Source: Georgenia yuyongxinii
GTDB lineage: Bacteria; Actinomycetota; Actinomycetes; Actinomycetales; Actinomycetaceae
DNA: 64,000 nucleotides
Reading direction: 5' to 3'
Assembly (NCBI RefSeq): GCF_006352065.1
Contig: NZ_CP040915.1
Coordinates: 1,488,001-1,552,000 of the forward strand
The translations under genes and the position numbers were made by a program. Each line of letters starts with the position of its first letter. The first letter of the stretch is position 1. The notes under the pieces are model-generated. The model searched no databases and was not told where the DNA came from. It was given only the letters and a program-made list of their open reading frames with translations. Below, piece after piece: positions 39,195 through 51,299 of this stretch.

Positions 39195-40265
39195 TTGATC
39201 GACTTCCGCTACCACCTCGTCTCGCTCATCGCGGTCTTCCTGGCCCTGGCCGTGGGGATCGTGCTGGGCGCCGGCCCGCTGCGCGACACCATCGGCGATA
39301 CCCTCACCGGGCAGGTCCAGGACCTGCGTGCGGACCGTGAACGCCTGCGCGGCGATCTCGAGGCCTCCGAGGCGGACGTGACCGAGCGGACCACCTACCT
39401 CGAGCAGTCCGCCGGTGTCCTGCTGGAGGGGGCACTGACCGACCAGTCGGTCACCGTGGTCACCGTGCCCGGCACCGCCGCGGACGACGTCGAGGCCGTG
39501 CGGGACCGGCTTGCGCAGGCCGGCGCCGAGGTCCTCGGCGAGGTGGCCGTCACCGAGGCGTGGACCGACCCGGCCAACCTGACCTTCCGCCAGACCTTCG
39601 CCGGCCAGCTGCTGGGGTACATCGACCCGGCGCCGGGTGGCGACGCCGGCGTGGAGACGATCTTCGGGCTCGCCCTGGCCCACGCACTCACGGACACCGG
39701 CGAGGACGGGGCCCCGACCGAGGACGCCGCCACGCTGCTCGACCTGCTCAGCTCCGCCGAGGCACCGCTGGTGAGCCTGACGACGGCACCCACGGGGCAG
39801 GCCGACGCGACCGTGCTCGTCGGGCCGCCCGCCGCCGCGCCGCCCGCCCCCGACGCCGACCCCGAGGAGACCGACGCGGCCGCCGCGGTGCTCGGCAGCC
39901 ACGTCCGCCTGGCCCAGGCGCTGAGCGGCGTCGCACCCGCCGTCACCGTCGGTGCCGCCGCCTCCGACCTCGACCTGGTCGCGGCGGTCCGTGCGGACGA
40001 CGCCGCTGCCGCCGCGGTCACCACCGTGGACTCGGTCGGCGAGATCACCGCGGCGCTGTCCACGCCGCTGGCCACCGCCGTCGCCCTCTCCGGTGGCCAC
40101 GGCCACTTCGGGTTCCTCGGCGGCGCGGACGCGGCCGTCCCGCCGCGCGTCGAGCTCGCACCCCCGGTGGTCGAGCCAGAGGGCGAGGCGCCCGCCGATG
40201 CGGAGGCCGGGACCGAGGACGGGACGGCGGGGACCGAGGCCGCGCCCGTCCAGGACGCCGCGTGA
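39195..40265 (+). CDS. mctB: Copper transporter/septation protein MctB (SteB)
   Basis: A 356-residue protein that starts at TTG 39195 (IDFRYHLVSLIAVFLALAVG), with a CGGAG ribosome site. An N-terminal transmembrane helix (about 7-28) is followed by a coiled coil (about 35-70) and a large extracytoplasmic Ala-rich domain. In mycobacteria Rv1698 (MctB) is needed to keep copper low; in corynebacteria the equivalent SteB pairs with SteA. The C-terminal tail is acidic and low complexity. The name follows synteny and the conserved N-terminus. Confidence 0.88.
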   Translation: MIDFRYHLVSLIAVFLALAVGIVLGAGPLRDTIGDTLTGQVQDLRADRERLRGDLEASEADVTERTTYLEQSAGVLLEGALTDQSVTVVTVPGTAADDVEAVRDRLAQAGAEVLGEVAVTEAWTDPANLTFRQTFAGQLLGYIDPAPGGDAGVETIFGLALAHALTDTGEDGAPTEDAATLLDLLSSAEAPLVSLTTAPTGQADATVLVGPPAAAPPAPDADPEETDAAAAVLGSHVRLAQALSGVAPAVTVGAAASDLDLVAAVRADDAAAAAVTTVDSVGEITAALSTPLATAVALSGGHGHFGFLGGADAAVPPRVELAPPVVEPEGEAPADAEAGTEDGTAGTEAAPVQDAA

Positions 40266-41170
40266 GCCGCCTCGTCGACGTCGCGCTGCCCACCGTGCTC
40301 GGGGCGGCCGCCACCACAGTGGCTGCCGCGGTCCTCGAGCACCGGCCACCCGGTGGCCGGCGCCGCTGGGAACGCACGAACTTCGCCGGCCGCACTGTCA
40401 GCCTGCTCGGCGGCGCGGCCGCCGGCGTGGGAGCCGTCGCGGGCCCGGTGCTCGCAGCCGCGGCGACGGCGCCACCCGGCGCCGCTCGTGCCGCCCGTGC
40501 CGCCCACGGCGGCGCCGGCGCTGCCCGCACCTCCGCGGCCGCCGTCCTCGCCGCTTCGGCCGGCGCCGCCATGGGCCTCCTCGACGACCTCACCGAGGAC
40601 GCCACCGGTGCCGCCAAGGGGCTGCGCGGCCACCTCGGTGCACTGCGTCAGGGCCACGTCACCACCGGAGCGCTGAAGATCCTCGGCATCGGTGCCGGCG
40701 CCCTCGCGGCCGCCGCCGTCGCCACCCCGCGCAGGACCTCGGGAACCGGGCGGATCGTGGAGATTCTGGGCGGGGCCGCCCTCGTGGCCGGCACCGCGAA
40801 CCTGCACAACCTCTTCGACCTGCGACCGGGCCGTGCCCTGAAGGTCGCCACCGCCGTCAGCGGCCCCCTCGCCCTCACCGGGCCCGGCACGCCCCACGGG
40901 ACCCTGGCCGCCACCGCCCTCGGTGTGGCCGGCGCGGCCCTGCCCGACGACCTCGCGGAGCGCACCATGCTCGGTGACACCGGCGCCAACGCCGTCGGCG
41001 CGCTCGTGGGCACCGCCCTGGCCGCCCACCCGTCCCGCACCCTGCGCGCGGGGGCGCTGAGCGCCGTCGTTGCGCTGACCCTGCTCAGCGAGCGGGTGAG
41101 CTTCTCCGGCGTGATCGAGCGCAACGGCGTGCTGCGCCGGGTGGACGCCCTGGGCCGGCGCCCCCGCTGA
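40262..41170 (+). CDS. GT4 (MraY/WecA-like) membrane protein
   Basis: A 302-residue protein with many Ala/Gly-rich hydrophobic segments. It keeps shortened forms of phosphoglycosyltransferase motifs: MGLLDDLTED (the DD motif), KGLRGHLGALRQGHVTTGALK, NLHNLFDLRPGRALK (the N..N..D motif) and LGDTGANAVGA. The usual 10-11 helices do not all fit in this length. It may attach a sugar phosphate to a lipid carrier or be a reduced relative. Lying before murJ and a glycosyltransferase, an envelope role is likely. GTG overlaps the mctB stop. Confidence 0.65.
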   Translation: MSRLVDVALPTVLGAAATTVAAAVLEHRPPGGRRRWERTNFAGRTVSLLGGAAAGVGAVAGPVLAAAATAPPGAARAARAAHGGAGAARTSAAAVLAASAGAAMGLLDDLTEDATGAAKGLRGHLGALRQGHVTTGALKILGIGAGALAAAAVATPRRTSGTGRIVEILGGAALVAGTANLHNLFDLRPGRALKVATAVSGPLALTGPGTPHGTLAATALGVAGAALPDDLAERTMLGDTGANAVGALVGTALAAHPSRTLRAGALSAVVALTLLSERVSFSGVIERNGVLRRVDALGRRPR

Positions 41171-41174
41171 GGCG

Positions 41175-42821
41175 ATGAGTCCCCGCACGCGAATGCTCGG
41201 CGGCGTCCTCGGCGCCGCGGGCCTGATCGCCGTCGTGACCCTGGCCTCCCGGGCCGTGGGGTTCGTGCGCTGGCTCGTCCAGTCCTGGACCCTGGGCGCC
41301 TCCGACGCCGCGATGGCCTACGAGACCGCCAACAAGGTGCCCAACGTGCTCTTCGAGGTGGCGGCCGGCGGGGCGCTGGCCGGCGCGGTCGTCCCCCTGC
41401 TCGCGGTGCCGCTGGCCCGGCACCTGCGCACGGAGGTGGACCGCACCGCGTCGGCGCTGCTGACCTGGGCGCTGCTGGTGCTGGTGCCACTGGCCGCGCT
41501 GGTCGCCGCGGCGGCCGGCCCGGTCGCGGGGCTGCTCCTGCCCGGTGGCACCGACCCCGCCCTGCGGGAGCTGACCACCAGCTACCTGCGGATCTTCGCG
41601 CTCCAGATCCCCCTGTACGGGGTCGGGGTGATCTTCTCCGGGGTGCTCCAGGCGCAGAAGAGGTTCTTCTGGCCGGCGTTCGCCCCGCTGCTGTCCTCCC
41701 TGGTCGTCATCGTCAGCTACCTCGCCTTCGGGGCGGTGTCCCAGGGCCGGCAGGACGACCCCGCCGCCCTGCCGCTCGCCGCCGTCGCCTGGCTCGCCTG
41801 GGGCACCACCGGCGGCGTCGCGGCCATGAGTCTGTGCCAACTGGTCCCCGTGCTGCGTGCCGGTGTGCGGCCACGGCCCGCGCTGCGCTTCCCGCCGGGC
41901 GTCGCGCGGCGGGCCGGGCGCCTCGCCGCCGCGGGGATCGGGGCGCTGCTCGCCCAGCAGGCCAGCGTCGTCGTCGTCCTGCTGCTGGCGAACACCCACG
42001 GCGAGACCGGCACCATCAACGTCTACACCTACGCGCAGGCGGTGTACTTCCTGCCCTACGCCGTGCTCGCGGTACCGCTGTCGACCGCCGTGTTCCCACG
42101 CCTGTCCGAGCGCGCGGGCACGGGGGACCGGCACGGGTTCGCCGCGATGGCGGCCGGGTCCACCCGCCTGGTGGTCGCCGCCTCGCTGGTGGGCGCCGCC
42201 CTGCTGGTGGCCGTCGCGCCCGCCGCCACGGCGGTCTTCTCCCTGCGTTTCGAGATGGCCGGGATGACACAGGCGATCACCTGGTTCGCTCCCGGGATCG
42301 TCGGCTACGCACTGATATTCCACCTCTCCCGGGCGCTGTACGCCGTCGACCACGGCCGCGCCGCGGTGCTGGCGACGGCGACCGGCTGGCTCGTGGTCTC
42401 CGCCGCCTCCTGGGCCGGGGTGCTTCTGCTGGCCCCCGACGGCGGCGACGGACCCGCCACGCTGACGGCGCTCGGGGCCGGCTCGTCCGCGGGCATGGTC
42501 GTGGCGGGGACGCTGCTGCTGTGGGCCGTGCGCCGAGCCGGCGGCCCCGGTGCGCTGGCGGGGCTGTCTCGCACGTTCGCCGTCGGCGCGCTGCCCGCGG
42601 TGGCCGGTGGCCTCGTGGGCCGGTGGGTCGCCACGAGCCTGCTCGACGCACTCGGCGCGGGCCTGGGCGGCGCGGTCGTCGCCGCGGTGGGCGGTGCGCT
42701 GCCCGCGGGCGGGCTCGTGGCCGCGGCGGTGCTGCTCCTCGATCGCGGCACCATCCGGGTGGGGACGTGGTCGCGGGAGCGGCAGGCCGCCCAGGGCCCG
42801 GGTGCCGGCCGCCCGGGCTGA
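41175..42821 (+). CDS. murJ: Lipid II flippase MurJ
   Basis: A 548-residue multi-pass membrane protein of the MviN/MurJ family. The start VTLASRAVGFVRWLVQSWTLGAS, then AYETANKVPNVLFEVAAGGALAGAVVP, matches the first helices of MurJ, including the conserved arginine of the central cavity. Roughly 14 helices are predicted from hydrophobic segments. It would move lipid-linked peptidoglycan precursor to the outer face of the membrane. The long C-terminal cytoplasmic kinase-like part of mycobacterial MviN is missing, which is usual in Micrococcales. Confidence 0.92.
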   Translation: MSPRTRMLGGVLGAAGLIAVVTLASRAVGFVRWLVQSWTLGASDAAMAYETANKVPNVLFEVAAGGALAGAVVPLLAVPLARHLRTEVDRTASALLTWALLVLVPLAALVAAAAGPVAGLLLPGGTDPALRELTTSYLRIFALQIPLYGVGVIFSGVLQAQKRFFWPAFAPLLSSLVVIVSYLAFGAVSQGRQDDPAALPLAAVAWLAWGTTGGVAAMSLCQLVPVLRAGVRPRPALRFPPGVARRAGRLAAAGIGALLAQQASVVVVLLLANTHGETGTINVYTYAQAVYFLPYAVLAVPLSTAVFPRLSERAGTGDRHGFAAMAAGSTRLVVAASLVGAALLVAVAPAATAVFSLRFEMAGMTQAITWFAPGIVGYALIFHLSRALYAVDHGRAAVLATATGWLVVSAASWAGVLLLAPDGGDGPATLTALGAGSSAGMVVAGTLLLWAVRRAGGPGALAGLSRTFAVGALPAVAGGLVGRWVATSLLDALGAGLGGAVVAAVGGALPAGGLVAAAVLLLDRGTIRVGTWSRERQAAQGPGAGRPG

Positions 42822-42858
42822 GACATACTGGGGGACCTGCCCACGAAAGAGGACCAGC

Positions 42859-44055
42859 ATGCGGGTGCTGCAGCTGACCGGGTCGAGCGCCGGCGGGGTG
42901 GGTCGGCACGCCCGGGAGGTCGCCGCGCTGCTCGGCGCGGACGGTCCGGTCGTGCTCGCCGGCCCGGCCGACGTCGTCACGCCGGCGGGCCCGGGGGAGT
43001 CCGGAGCCGGGAAGGTGCGCGCCGTCGTCGTCGACATCGCCGACCGGCCCCGCCCGCGGGACGCGAGCGCCGTCCGGCAGGTCCGACGCCTGGCCGCGGG
43101 CGCGGACGTGGTCCACGCCCACGGCCTGCGTGCCGGCGCCCTGGCCGTCCTGGCCGTGCGCAGCCTCGGCCGGCGCCGCCCCCGCCTGGTCGTCACCGTG
43201 CACAACCTGCCCGTGGGCGGCCCGCGGGTGCGGGCGGTCGCGGCCGTCCTGGAGACCCTCGTGGCCCGCGGCGCGGACGCCGTGCTGGGGGTGAGCGGCG
43301 ACCTGGTGGAGCGTATGCGTGCGCGGGGCGCACGAGAGGTCGAGCGGGCGCTCGTGCCTGCGCCCGAGCGGCCGGCGTCCACCGTCCCCGCCGAGCAGCT
43401 GCGCGAGGGGCTGGGGCTGGCCAGCGGCGAGCGGCTGGTCCTCACCGTTGCCCGGCTGGCGCCGCAGAAGGGTCTGGACCTGCTCGCCGACGCGGCCGCG
43501 ATCCTCGCGGGGTCGGACGCCGGTCCCGGCGCGGGGCTGGGCGCGGGGCGCGGCGCCGGGCCGGACGCAGCCGCACCGACGGGCCGCCACGCCGAGGAAC
43601 GCACCGAGGACGGCGCGCGCCGGACCGGCTGGCGGTGGGTGGTCGTCGGCGACGGGCCCTTGCGCGAGGCCCTCGCGCGCCGCGCGCGCACCGAGGACCT
43701 GCCGATCTTGCTGACCGGGCGCCGCGACGACGTGCCGGACCTGCTCGCCGCGGCGGACGCCGTCGTCTCCACCGCCACCTGGGAGGGGCAGCCCATCGCC
43801 GTGCAGGAGGCGTTGCGGGCCGGGGCCGCGCTGGTGGCGACCGACGTGGGCGGCACCCGCGAGGTCACCGGCGACGCCGCCGTCCTCGTCCCGGCCGGGG
43901 ACGCACCGGCCCTGGCCGCCGCGATCCGCGCGGTCCTCAGCGACGACGGGCGCCGCGCGGCGCTGCGGGTGGCCGCGCTCGAGCGTGCCGCCGTCCTGCC
44001 CGGCCCGGCCGACGTGCTGGCCCAGCTGCAGAAGGTCTACGGCGGGCTCGGCTGA
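42859..44055 (+). CDS. GT-B glycosyltransferase (GT4 family)
   Basis: A 398-residue cytoplasmic glycosyltransferase. The N-terminal half has the donor/acceptor motif SSAGGVGRHAREVAALL and DVVHAHGLRAG; the C-terminal half has TVARLAPQKGLDLLADA and the EX7E-like STATWEGQPIAVQEALRAG, typical of family 4. A stretch of about 40 residues rich in Gly, Ala and Asp (GSDAGPGAGLGAGRGAGPDA onward, about 216-255) interrupts the second domain and looks like a low-complexity insertion. AAGAGG precedes ATG 42859. It probably glycosylates a lipid or wall precursor. Confidence 0.88.
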   Translation: MRVLQLTGSSAGGVGRHAREVAALLGADGPVVLAGPADVVTPAGPGESGAGKVRAVVVDIADRPRPRDASAVRQVRRLAAGADVVHAHGLRAGALAVLAVRSLGRRRPRLVVTVHNLPVGGPRVRAVAAVLETLVARGADAVLGVSGDLVERMRARGAREVERALVPAPERPASTVPAEQLREGLGLASGERLVLTVARLAPQKGLDLLADAAAILAGSDAGPGAGLGAGRGAGPDAAAPTGRHAEERTEDGARRTGWRWVVVGDGPLREALARRARTEDLPILLTGRRDDVPDLLAAADAVVSTATWEGQPIAVQEALRAGAALVATDVGGTREVTGDAAVLVPAGDAPALAAAIRAVLSDDGRRAALRVAALERAAVLPGPADVLAQLQKVYGGLG

Positions 44056-46535
<2,480 letters not shown>

Positions 46536-46546
46536 GAGGAGAACCG

Positions 46547-46885
46547 ATGATCGCCGTCGTCCCCGTTACCGCCGAGGGCCGCACCGGGCACAGCTGGGGC
46601 AAGGCGCCCCGCGTCGCCGTCGCCACCGTGAGCGACGGCGCCATCACGGACTGGCAGGAGCACGAGGTCCGCTGGGACGTCTCGCACGACGAGGGCACCG
46701 AGGGCTCGCACCACGCCCGGGTCGCGCGTTTCCTCCTCGACCACCAGGTGGGGGCCGTGGTGGTCGACCACATGGGTGCGGGCATGGTCCGCATGCTCGC
46801 GAGCATGGACATCCGGGTGCTGCAGGCGACGCAGGACGACGCACACGAGGCGGTGCTCGCCGCGGTCCGCGCGGTGCCTGCCTGA
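46547..46885 (+). CDS. NifX/NifB-like (FeMo-cofactor fold) protein
   Basis: A 112-residue single-domain protein, MIAVVPVTAEGRTGHSWGKA followed by GSHHARVARFLLDHQVGAVV and GAGMVRMLASMDIRVLQA. This is the pattern of the dinitrogenase iron-molybdenum cofactor domain (RNase H-like fold). No nitrogenase genes are near. Small proteins of this family occur widely and their job is mostly unknown; metal-cluster handling is a guess. A near-perfect GAGAGGAGAA site precedes ATG 46547. Confidence 0.8.
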   Translation: MIAVVPVTAEGRTGHSWGKAPRVAVATVSDGAITDWQEHEVRWDVSHDEGTEGSHHARVARFLLDHQVGAVVVDHMGAGMVRMLASMDIRVLQATQDDAHEAVLAAVRAVPA

Positions 46886-46924
46886 CCCTTGGTCGTGGCG
46901 GGGGGTTCGCGTTCAGCAGCCGGC

Positions 46925-47968
46925 TTAGTCGCGGCGCGTGTAGAACGAGCTGCAGGCGTATGTCACGGCGACCGTCACCAGGCCGGCACCGAGCATGTGC
47001 AGGCCCACCAGCACCTCCGGCAGGCCGAGGAAGTGTTGGGTGTACCCGATGACACCCTCGACGACCACCACCGCCAGCAGCCACGGCCACACCTGGCGGG
47101 CGCGGTCCAGGCGCAGGTCGTCGCGGCGGCGCTGGAGCAGCACGGCGCCGGCGATCGAGACGAGCACGAACAGCCACACCGAGACCGAGTGCATGCGCGT
47201 GACGGCGATCGGGTCGAGTGCGTAGCGGAACGGCTCGTCCGCGTCGCCGGAGTGCGGGCCCGTCCCCGTGACCACTGTCCCGAGCGTCAGCAGCACCACG
47301 GTGAGCCCCGCAAGCACCCAGGGCAGCGGCCGCAGCCCCGGTGGGGCGAGCCGCACCAGCGCGCCGTCGCCCTCGCGCAGCCGCACCAGCAGGTAGGCGG
47401 ACACGGCCACCAGCGCCAGCGAGATCAGCATGTGCGAGCCGACGATCGCGGGGTGCAGGTCCACCCACACCGTGATGCCGCCGATGACGGCCTGCAGGGC
47501 GATGCCCGCCAGCGGCAACCAGGCCAGCCGCTTGAGCGAGGCGGGGCGGGAGGCGACGGGCTCGCGTCGGTACACGGCCCACAGCAGCGCTATGGCGATG
47601 ACCGTGAGCACCCCGGTCAGCGTGCGGTTGCCGAACTCGATGTACTGGTGGATCGAGGTCTCCTCGTGGAAGACCGGGGTGAACGAGCCCGGCTCGCACA
47701 TCGGCCAGGAGGAGCAGCCGAGGCCCGAGCCGGTCAGGCGCACTGCGCCGCCGGTGACGATGATGCCGATCTGCGCGACCAGGTTCGCCACGGCCAGCCC
47801 CCAGGTGAGCCGGTCCACCCGCGCGGGACGCGTGGGGGCGGCGGGCCCGGCGCCGGTGCCGGAACCGGCCGCCGCGCCCGTGCTCGTGGCCGCGTGGGGC
47901 GTGCTTGTGGTCGCCGCGGAGCCGCGGGCGCCGTCGTCGGACCGGCTCGGATCGATCGTGGTGCTCAC
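46925..47968 (-). CDS. ctaA: Heme A synthase (COX15/CtaA)
   Basis: Oxidises heme O to heme A for cytochrome aa3 oxidase. The 347-residue membrane protein has eight helices and the four conserved histidines in IHQYIEFGNR, GSHMLISL, RMHSVSVW and GLHMLGAG. The CSSWPMCEPG pair of cysteines in the first extracytoplasmic loop is also present. GTG 47968 is the likely start; the N-terminal 45 residues are Ala/Thr/Gly-rich cytoplasmic tail. It is convergent with the NifX-like gene and lies after an ABC exporter on the same strand, as in many actinobacteria. Confidence 0.92.
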   Translation of the reverse strand: MSTTIDPSRSDDGARGSAATTSTPHAATSTGAAAGSGTGAGPAAPTRPARVDRLTWGLAVANLVAQIGIIVTGGAVRLTGSGLGCSSWPMCEPGSFTPVFHEETSIHQYIEFGNRTLTGVLTVIAIALLWAVYRREPVASRPASLKRLAWLPLAGIALQAVIGGITVWVDLHPAIVGSHMLISLALVAVSAYLLVRLREGDGALVRLAPPGLRPLPWVLAGLTVVLLTLGTVVTGTGPHSGDADEPFRYALDPIAVTRMHSVSVWLFVLVSIAGAVLLQRRRDDLRLDRARQVWPWLLAVVVVEGVIGYTQHFLGLPEVLVGLHMLGAGLVTVAVTYACSSFYTRRD

Positions 47969-48061
47969 GGCACCAGGGTACGTGCGCGCACCGACACGTC
48001 GGGGCGCGGCACCACCCGGCACGACCGGTTCGTCAGCCAGACCAGGAGGCGCTGCGGTCGC

Positions 48062-48906
48062 TCAGTCCCAGCGGAACCATCGTGTGGCCAGCCAGGTGCC
48101 GACGGCGGTCCACACGGCCAGCACCGCGACGGCACTGAGGTCGAGCGCGCCGGTGGTGGCCAGCGTCCGTAGACCCTCACCGAGCGCACCCGGCGGCAGG
48201 AGCGCGACCACCGCCGCCACCGGGTCCGGCAGCACCGCGAGCGGGACCAGCAGCCCCCCGCCGCCGGCCATGAGCACCCAGAGCAGGTTCGCGACGGCGA
48301 GCACGGCTTCGGGCCGCAGGGTGCCGCCGACGAGCAGCGCCAGCGACACGAACGCGGCCGCCCCGAGCAGGATCAGCAGCGCGCCGCCGAGGACGGCGAG
48401 CGGCCCGGCGCCCTCGCCGCGCCACCCGAGCAGCACTGCCACCAGGAGCAGCACGACTGTCTGCACCGCGAGCACGCAGGCGACGGCGCCGAGCTTGCCC
48501 GCCATGAGCCCGCGCGGGCCGAGCGGGGTGGTGGCGAGCAACCGCAGCACGCCCCACCTGCGGTCGAACGCGACGGCGATCGCCTGGGAGGTGAACCCGG
48601 TGGACGCCACGGCCAGCGCGAGCGCCCCGGCGAGCGCGGCCGGGGTGCGGGTCTCGCCGGGGAGATCGACCACGTCGGTGCGCACGAGCAGCACCAGCGC
48701 GATGACCGGCAGGACGAAGGTGAGCAGGAGCTGCTCCCCGTTGCGCAGCACGGCCGCGGTCTCGAAGCGGGTCTGCGCGAGGACGCGCCGCGCGTGGGTG
48801 CGCAGGCCGGCGGTGCCGGTGGCGGCAGGTGCACCGGGTGCACCGGGTGCACCGGGCTCGCCAGGTGCGCCGGGTGCGCCGGGCTCGCCGACGGTCCTCG
48901 TGCCGG

Positions 48907-48910
<4 letters not shown>
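48062..48910 (-). CDS. ABC-2 type transporter permease
   Basis: A 282-residue permease with six hydrophobic segments (for example LLLTFVLPVIALVLLV and VLAVQTVVLLLVAVLLG), typical of two-gene ABC-2 exporters. The N-terminal tail carries a collagen-like run of Gly-X-Y triplets (GEPGAPGAPGEPGAPG, about residues 8-28) coded by near-identical 9-base repeats. A GGAGG site precedes ATG 48910, which overlaps the stop of the ATPase gene. Neighbours ctaA and the suf genes suggest heme- or redox-linked export, but the substrate is unknown. Confidence 0.88.
48818..48886 (-). repeat. Tandem 9-base repeats coding Gly-Ala-Pro/Gly-Glu-Pro
   Basis: On the plus strand the segment repeats GGTGCACCG, GGTGCGCCG and GGGCTCGCC units about seven times. 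Translated on the minus strand it gives GEPGAPGAP triplets in the permease N-terminus. Copy number probably varies between strains. Confidence 0.75.
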
Positions 48911-49920
<1,010 letters not shown>

Positions 49921-50058
49921 CCGCCCAGCGTAGGTGGCCGACGACGGCGCACGGCCGCACGTCCCGGCGTCACAGCGTGCGCCAATCCCCTCACTGACTG
50001 ATCCGGTCCCGCTCTCCTGCTCTTTCCGGTACACGACACGGCGAGCTTTCCACCGCGC

Positions 50059-50127
50059 CGAGACCTGCCTGTTGCGCCGAAACCTGCTGGTGGAACGGCA
50101 GGTGTCGGTCGGAAACTGCAGGTCTCG
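50059..50127. repeat. Nested palindromic element
   Basis: Four copies of one 10-base motif are set two forward and two inverted: CGAGACCTGC (50059-50068), CGAAACCTGC (50078-50087), GCAGGTGTCG (50098-50107) and GCAGGTCTCG (50118-50127). Outer and inner pairs both form hairpins, spaced every 19-20 bases. The layout matches the element at 13390-13446 with another motif. It lies between the ABC ATPase start and sufR. Confidence 0.75.
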
Positions 50128-50187
50128 CCGCGTGGGACCCGTGCCGAAGCCGCGTGTGCCGGTCGCGCCGGCCTGCCGTTGTGCGGG

Positions 50188-50219
50188 CCATCACGCTCGG
50201 CGTGAGGGGTCTCACCCTC
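50188..50219. repeat. Short inverted repeats in the sufR upstream region
   Basis: ATCACGCTCGGCGTGA is a palindrome (TCACGC-tcg-GCGTGA), followed within eight bases by the related TCACCCTCGGCGCTGA. They sit between the nested palindrome at 50059 and the tandem array at 50249, so the whole 49921-50525 interval is repeat-rich and holds no supported gene. Confidence 0.5.
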
Positions 50220-50248
50220 GGCGCTGACGGCGCCCCCCTGCCCGCGCT

Positions 50249-50340
50249 GGCAGGCTGATCCGCGAGACAGGCCGGGCAGGCTGATCGCCGATCCGGGCAG
50301 GCTGATCGCCGATCCGGGCAGGCTGATCCGCGAGACGGCC
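50249..50340. repeat. Four-unit tandem array before sufR
   Basis: Units start with GGCAGGCTGATC. Unit 1 (50249-50273) and unit 4 (50316-50340) end in CGCGAGAC(a)GGCC; units 2 (50274-50294) and 3 (50295-50315) are identical 21-mers ending GCCGATCC. The order is therefore 1-2-2-1. Its position about 190 bases before sufR would suit regulator binding, but a dispersed repeat cluster is equally possible. Confidence 0.8.
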
Positions 50341-50525
50341 AGGTCGAGGGGTGACGTCCGCCATGCCGTGGGGTGCGGGGTCTCACACCGCCGGTGAGGC
50401 TGACCTTCCTTGCGGGGATCAATTTTGGGCACGACAATGTTTCCTAATGACCGGGAGCTTCCCGGTGTCCCGCGCGGGGAGCGCCCGCAGCACGCACGAC
50501 GACCAGCCGAGGGGAGACCACGCCC

Positions 50526-51299
50526 ATGACACAGCCGTCGACGGCGTCCCCGCACCGCAGCCCCGTCCCCGACGAGGCCGGGACCCGCGAGCGGGTGCTC
50601 GAGCTCGTCGTCGAGAAGGGGCCTGTGACCGCCGCGATCCTCGCGCGCGTCCTTCAGCTGACCCCCGCAGCGGTCCGCCGGCACATCTCCCACCTGCAGA
50701 CGCAGGGCCAGATCGTCGTGCACGAGCTCGCCGGGCCGGAGGTCCGCCGCCGCGGCCGGCCCGCCCGCCACTACGTCGCCACCGACGCCGGTCGTGCCAC
50801 GTTCACCGACGCCTACTCCGACCTCGCCACCCACGCCCTGGGCTTCCTGGAGCAGGTCGCCGGGGAGGGGGCGCTCGACGCTTTCGCCGAGTCCCGGGTC
50901 GGGGAGCTCGAGCGCCGCTACGCCCCGTTGCTGGCGCAGGCCGGCCCGGTGCCCGCCGCCCGTGCGCACGCCCTCGCCGTCGCCCTGACCGCGGACGGCT
51001 ACGCGGCCACCACCCGCGCCGTCGGGCCGAAGGGCTTCGCGCTGCAGCTGTGCCAGGGCCACTGCCCGGTGCAGGAGGTCGCCGAGCACTACCCGCAGCT
51101 GTGCGAGGCCGAGACCCAGGCGTTCTCCCGGCTGCTGGGCGTGCACGTGCAGCGCCTGGCGACCCTCGCCACCGGCGGCCACGTCTGCACCACCCATATC
51201 CCGCTCTCCGCGGTCCCGACACCGCTGACCAGGCGGGAGCCCGGCCTCGCCCGTTCCCAGACCACCACGTCGCCCGGCGACGTCACGGAAGGAAACTGA
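50526..51299 (+). CDS. sufR: SufR-type Fe-S transcriptional regulator
   Basis: A 257-residue regulator with an N-terminal winged helix ([20 protein letters not shown] and [14 protein letters not shown], about 20-65) and a C-terminal cluster-binding region with Cys176, Cys180 and Cys193 (CQGHC then PQLCEAE). In cyanobacteria and mycobacteria SufR binds a cluster and represses the suf operon when Fe-S supply is adequate. It is the first gene of the operon, so autorepression is likely. GGGGAGA precedes ATG 50526; the sufB ATG overlaps its stop. Confidence 0.93.
   Translation: MTQPSTASPHRSPVPDEAGTRERVLELVVEKGPVTAAILARVLQLTPAAVRRHISHLQTQGQIVVHELAGPEVRRRGRPARHYVATDAGRATFTDAYSDLATHALGFLEQVAGEGALDAFAESRVGELERRYAPLLAQAGPVPAARAHALAVALTADGYAATTRAVGPKGFALQLCQGHCPVQEVAEHYPQLCEAETQAFSRLLGVHVQRLATLATGGHVCTTHIPLSAVPTPLTRREPGLARSQTTTSPGDVTEGN

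Noticed and set aside
38415-40349. 644-codon minus-strand frame over steA and mctB
   Set aside because: Antisense to two conserved genes; no family similarity.
41085-43868. 927-codon minus-strand frame over murJ and the glycosyltransferase
   Set aside because: Spans two real plus-strand genes and their junction; composition is Arg/Ala/Ser-rich with no domain.
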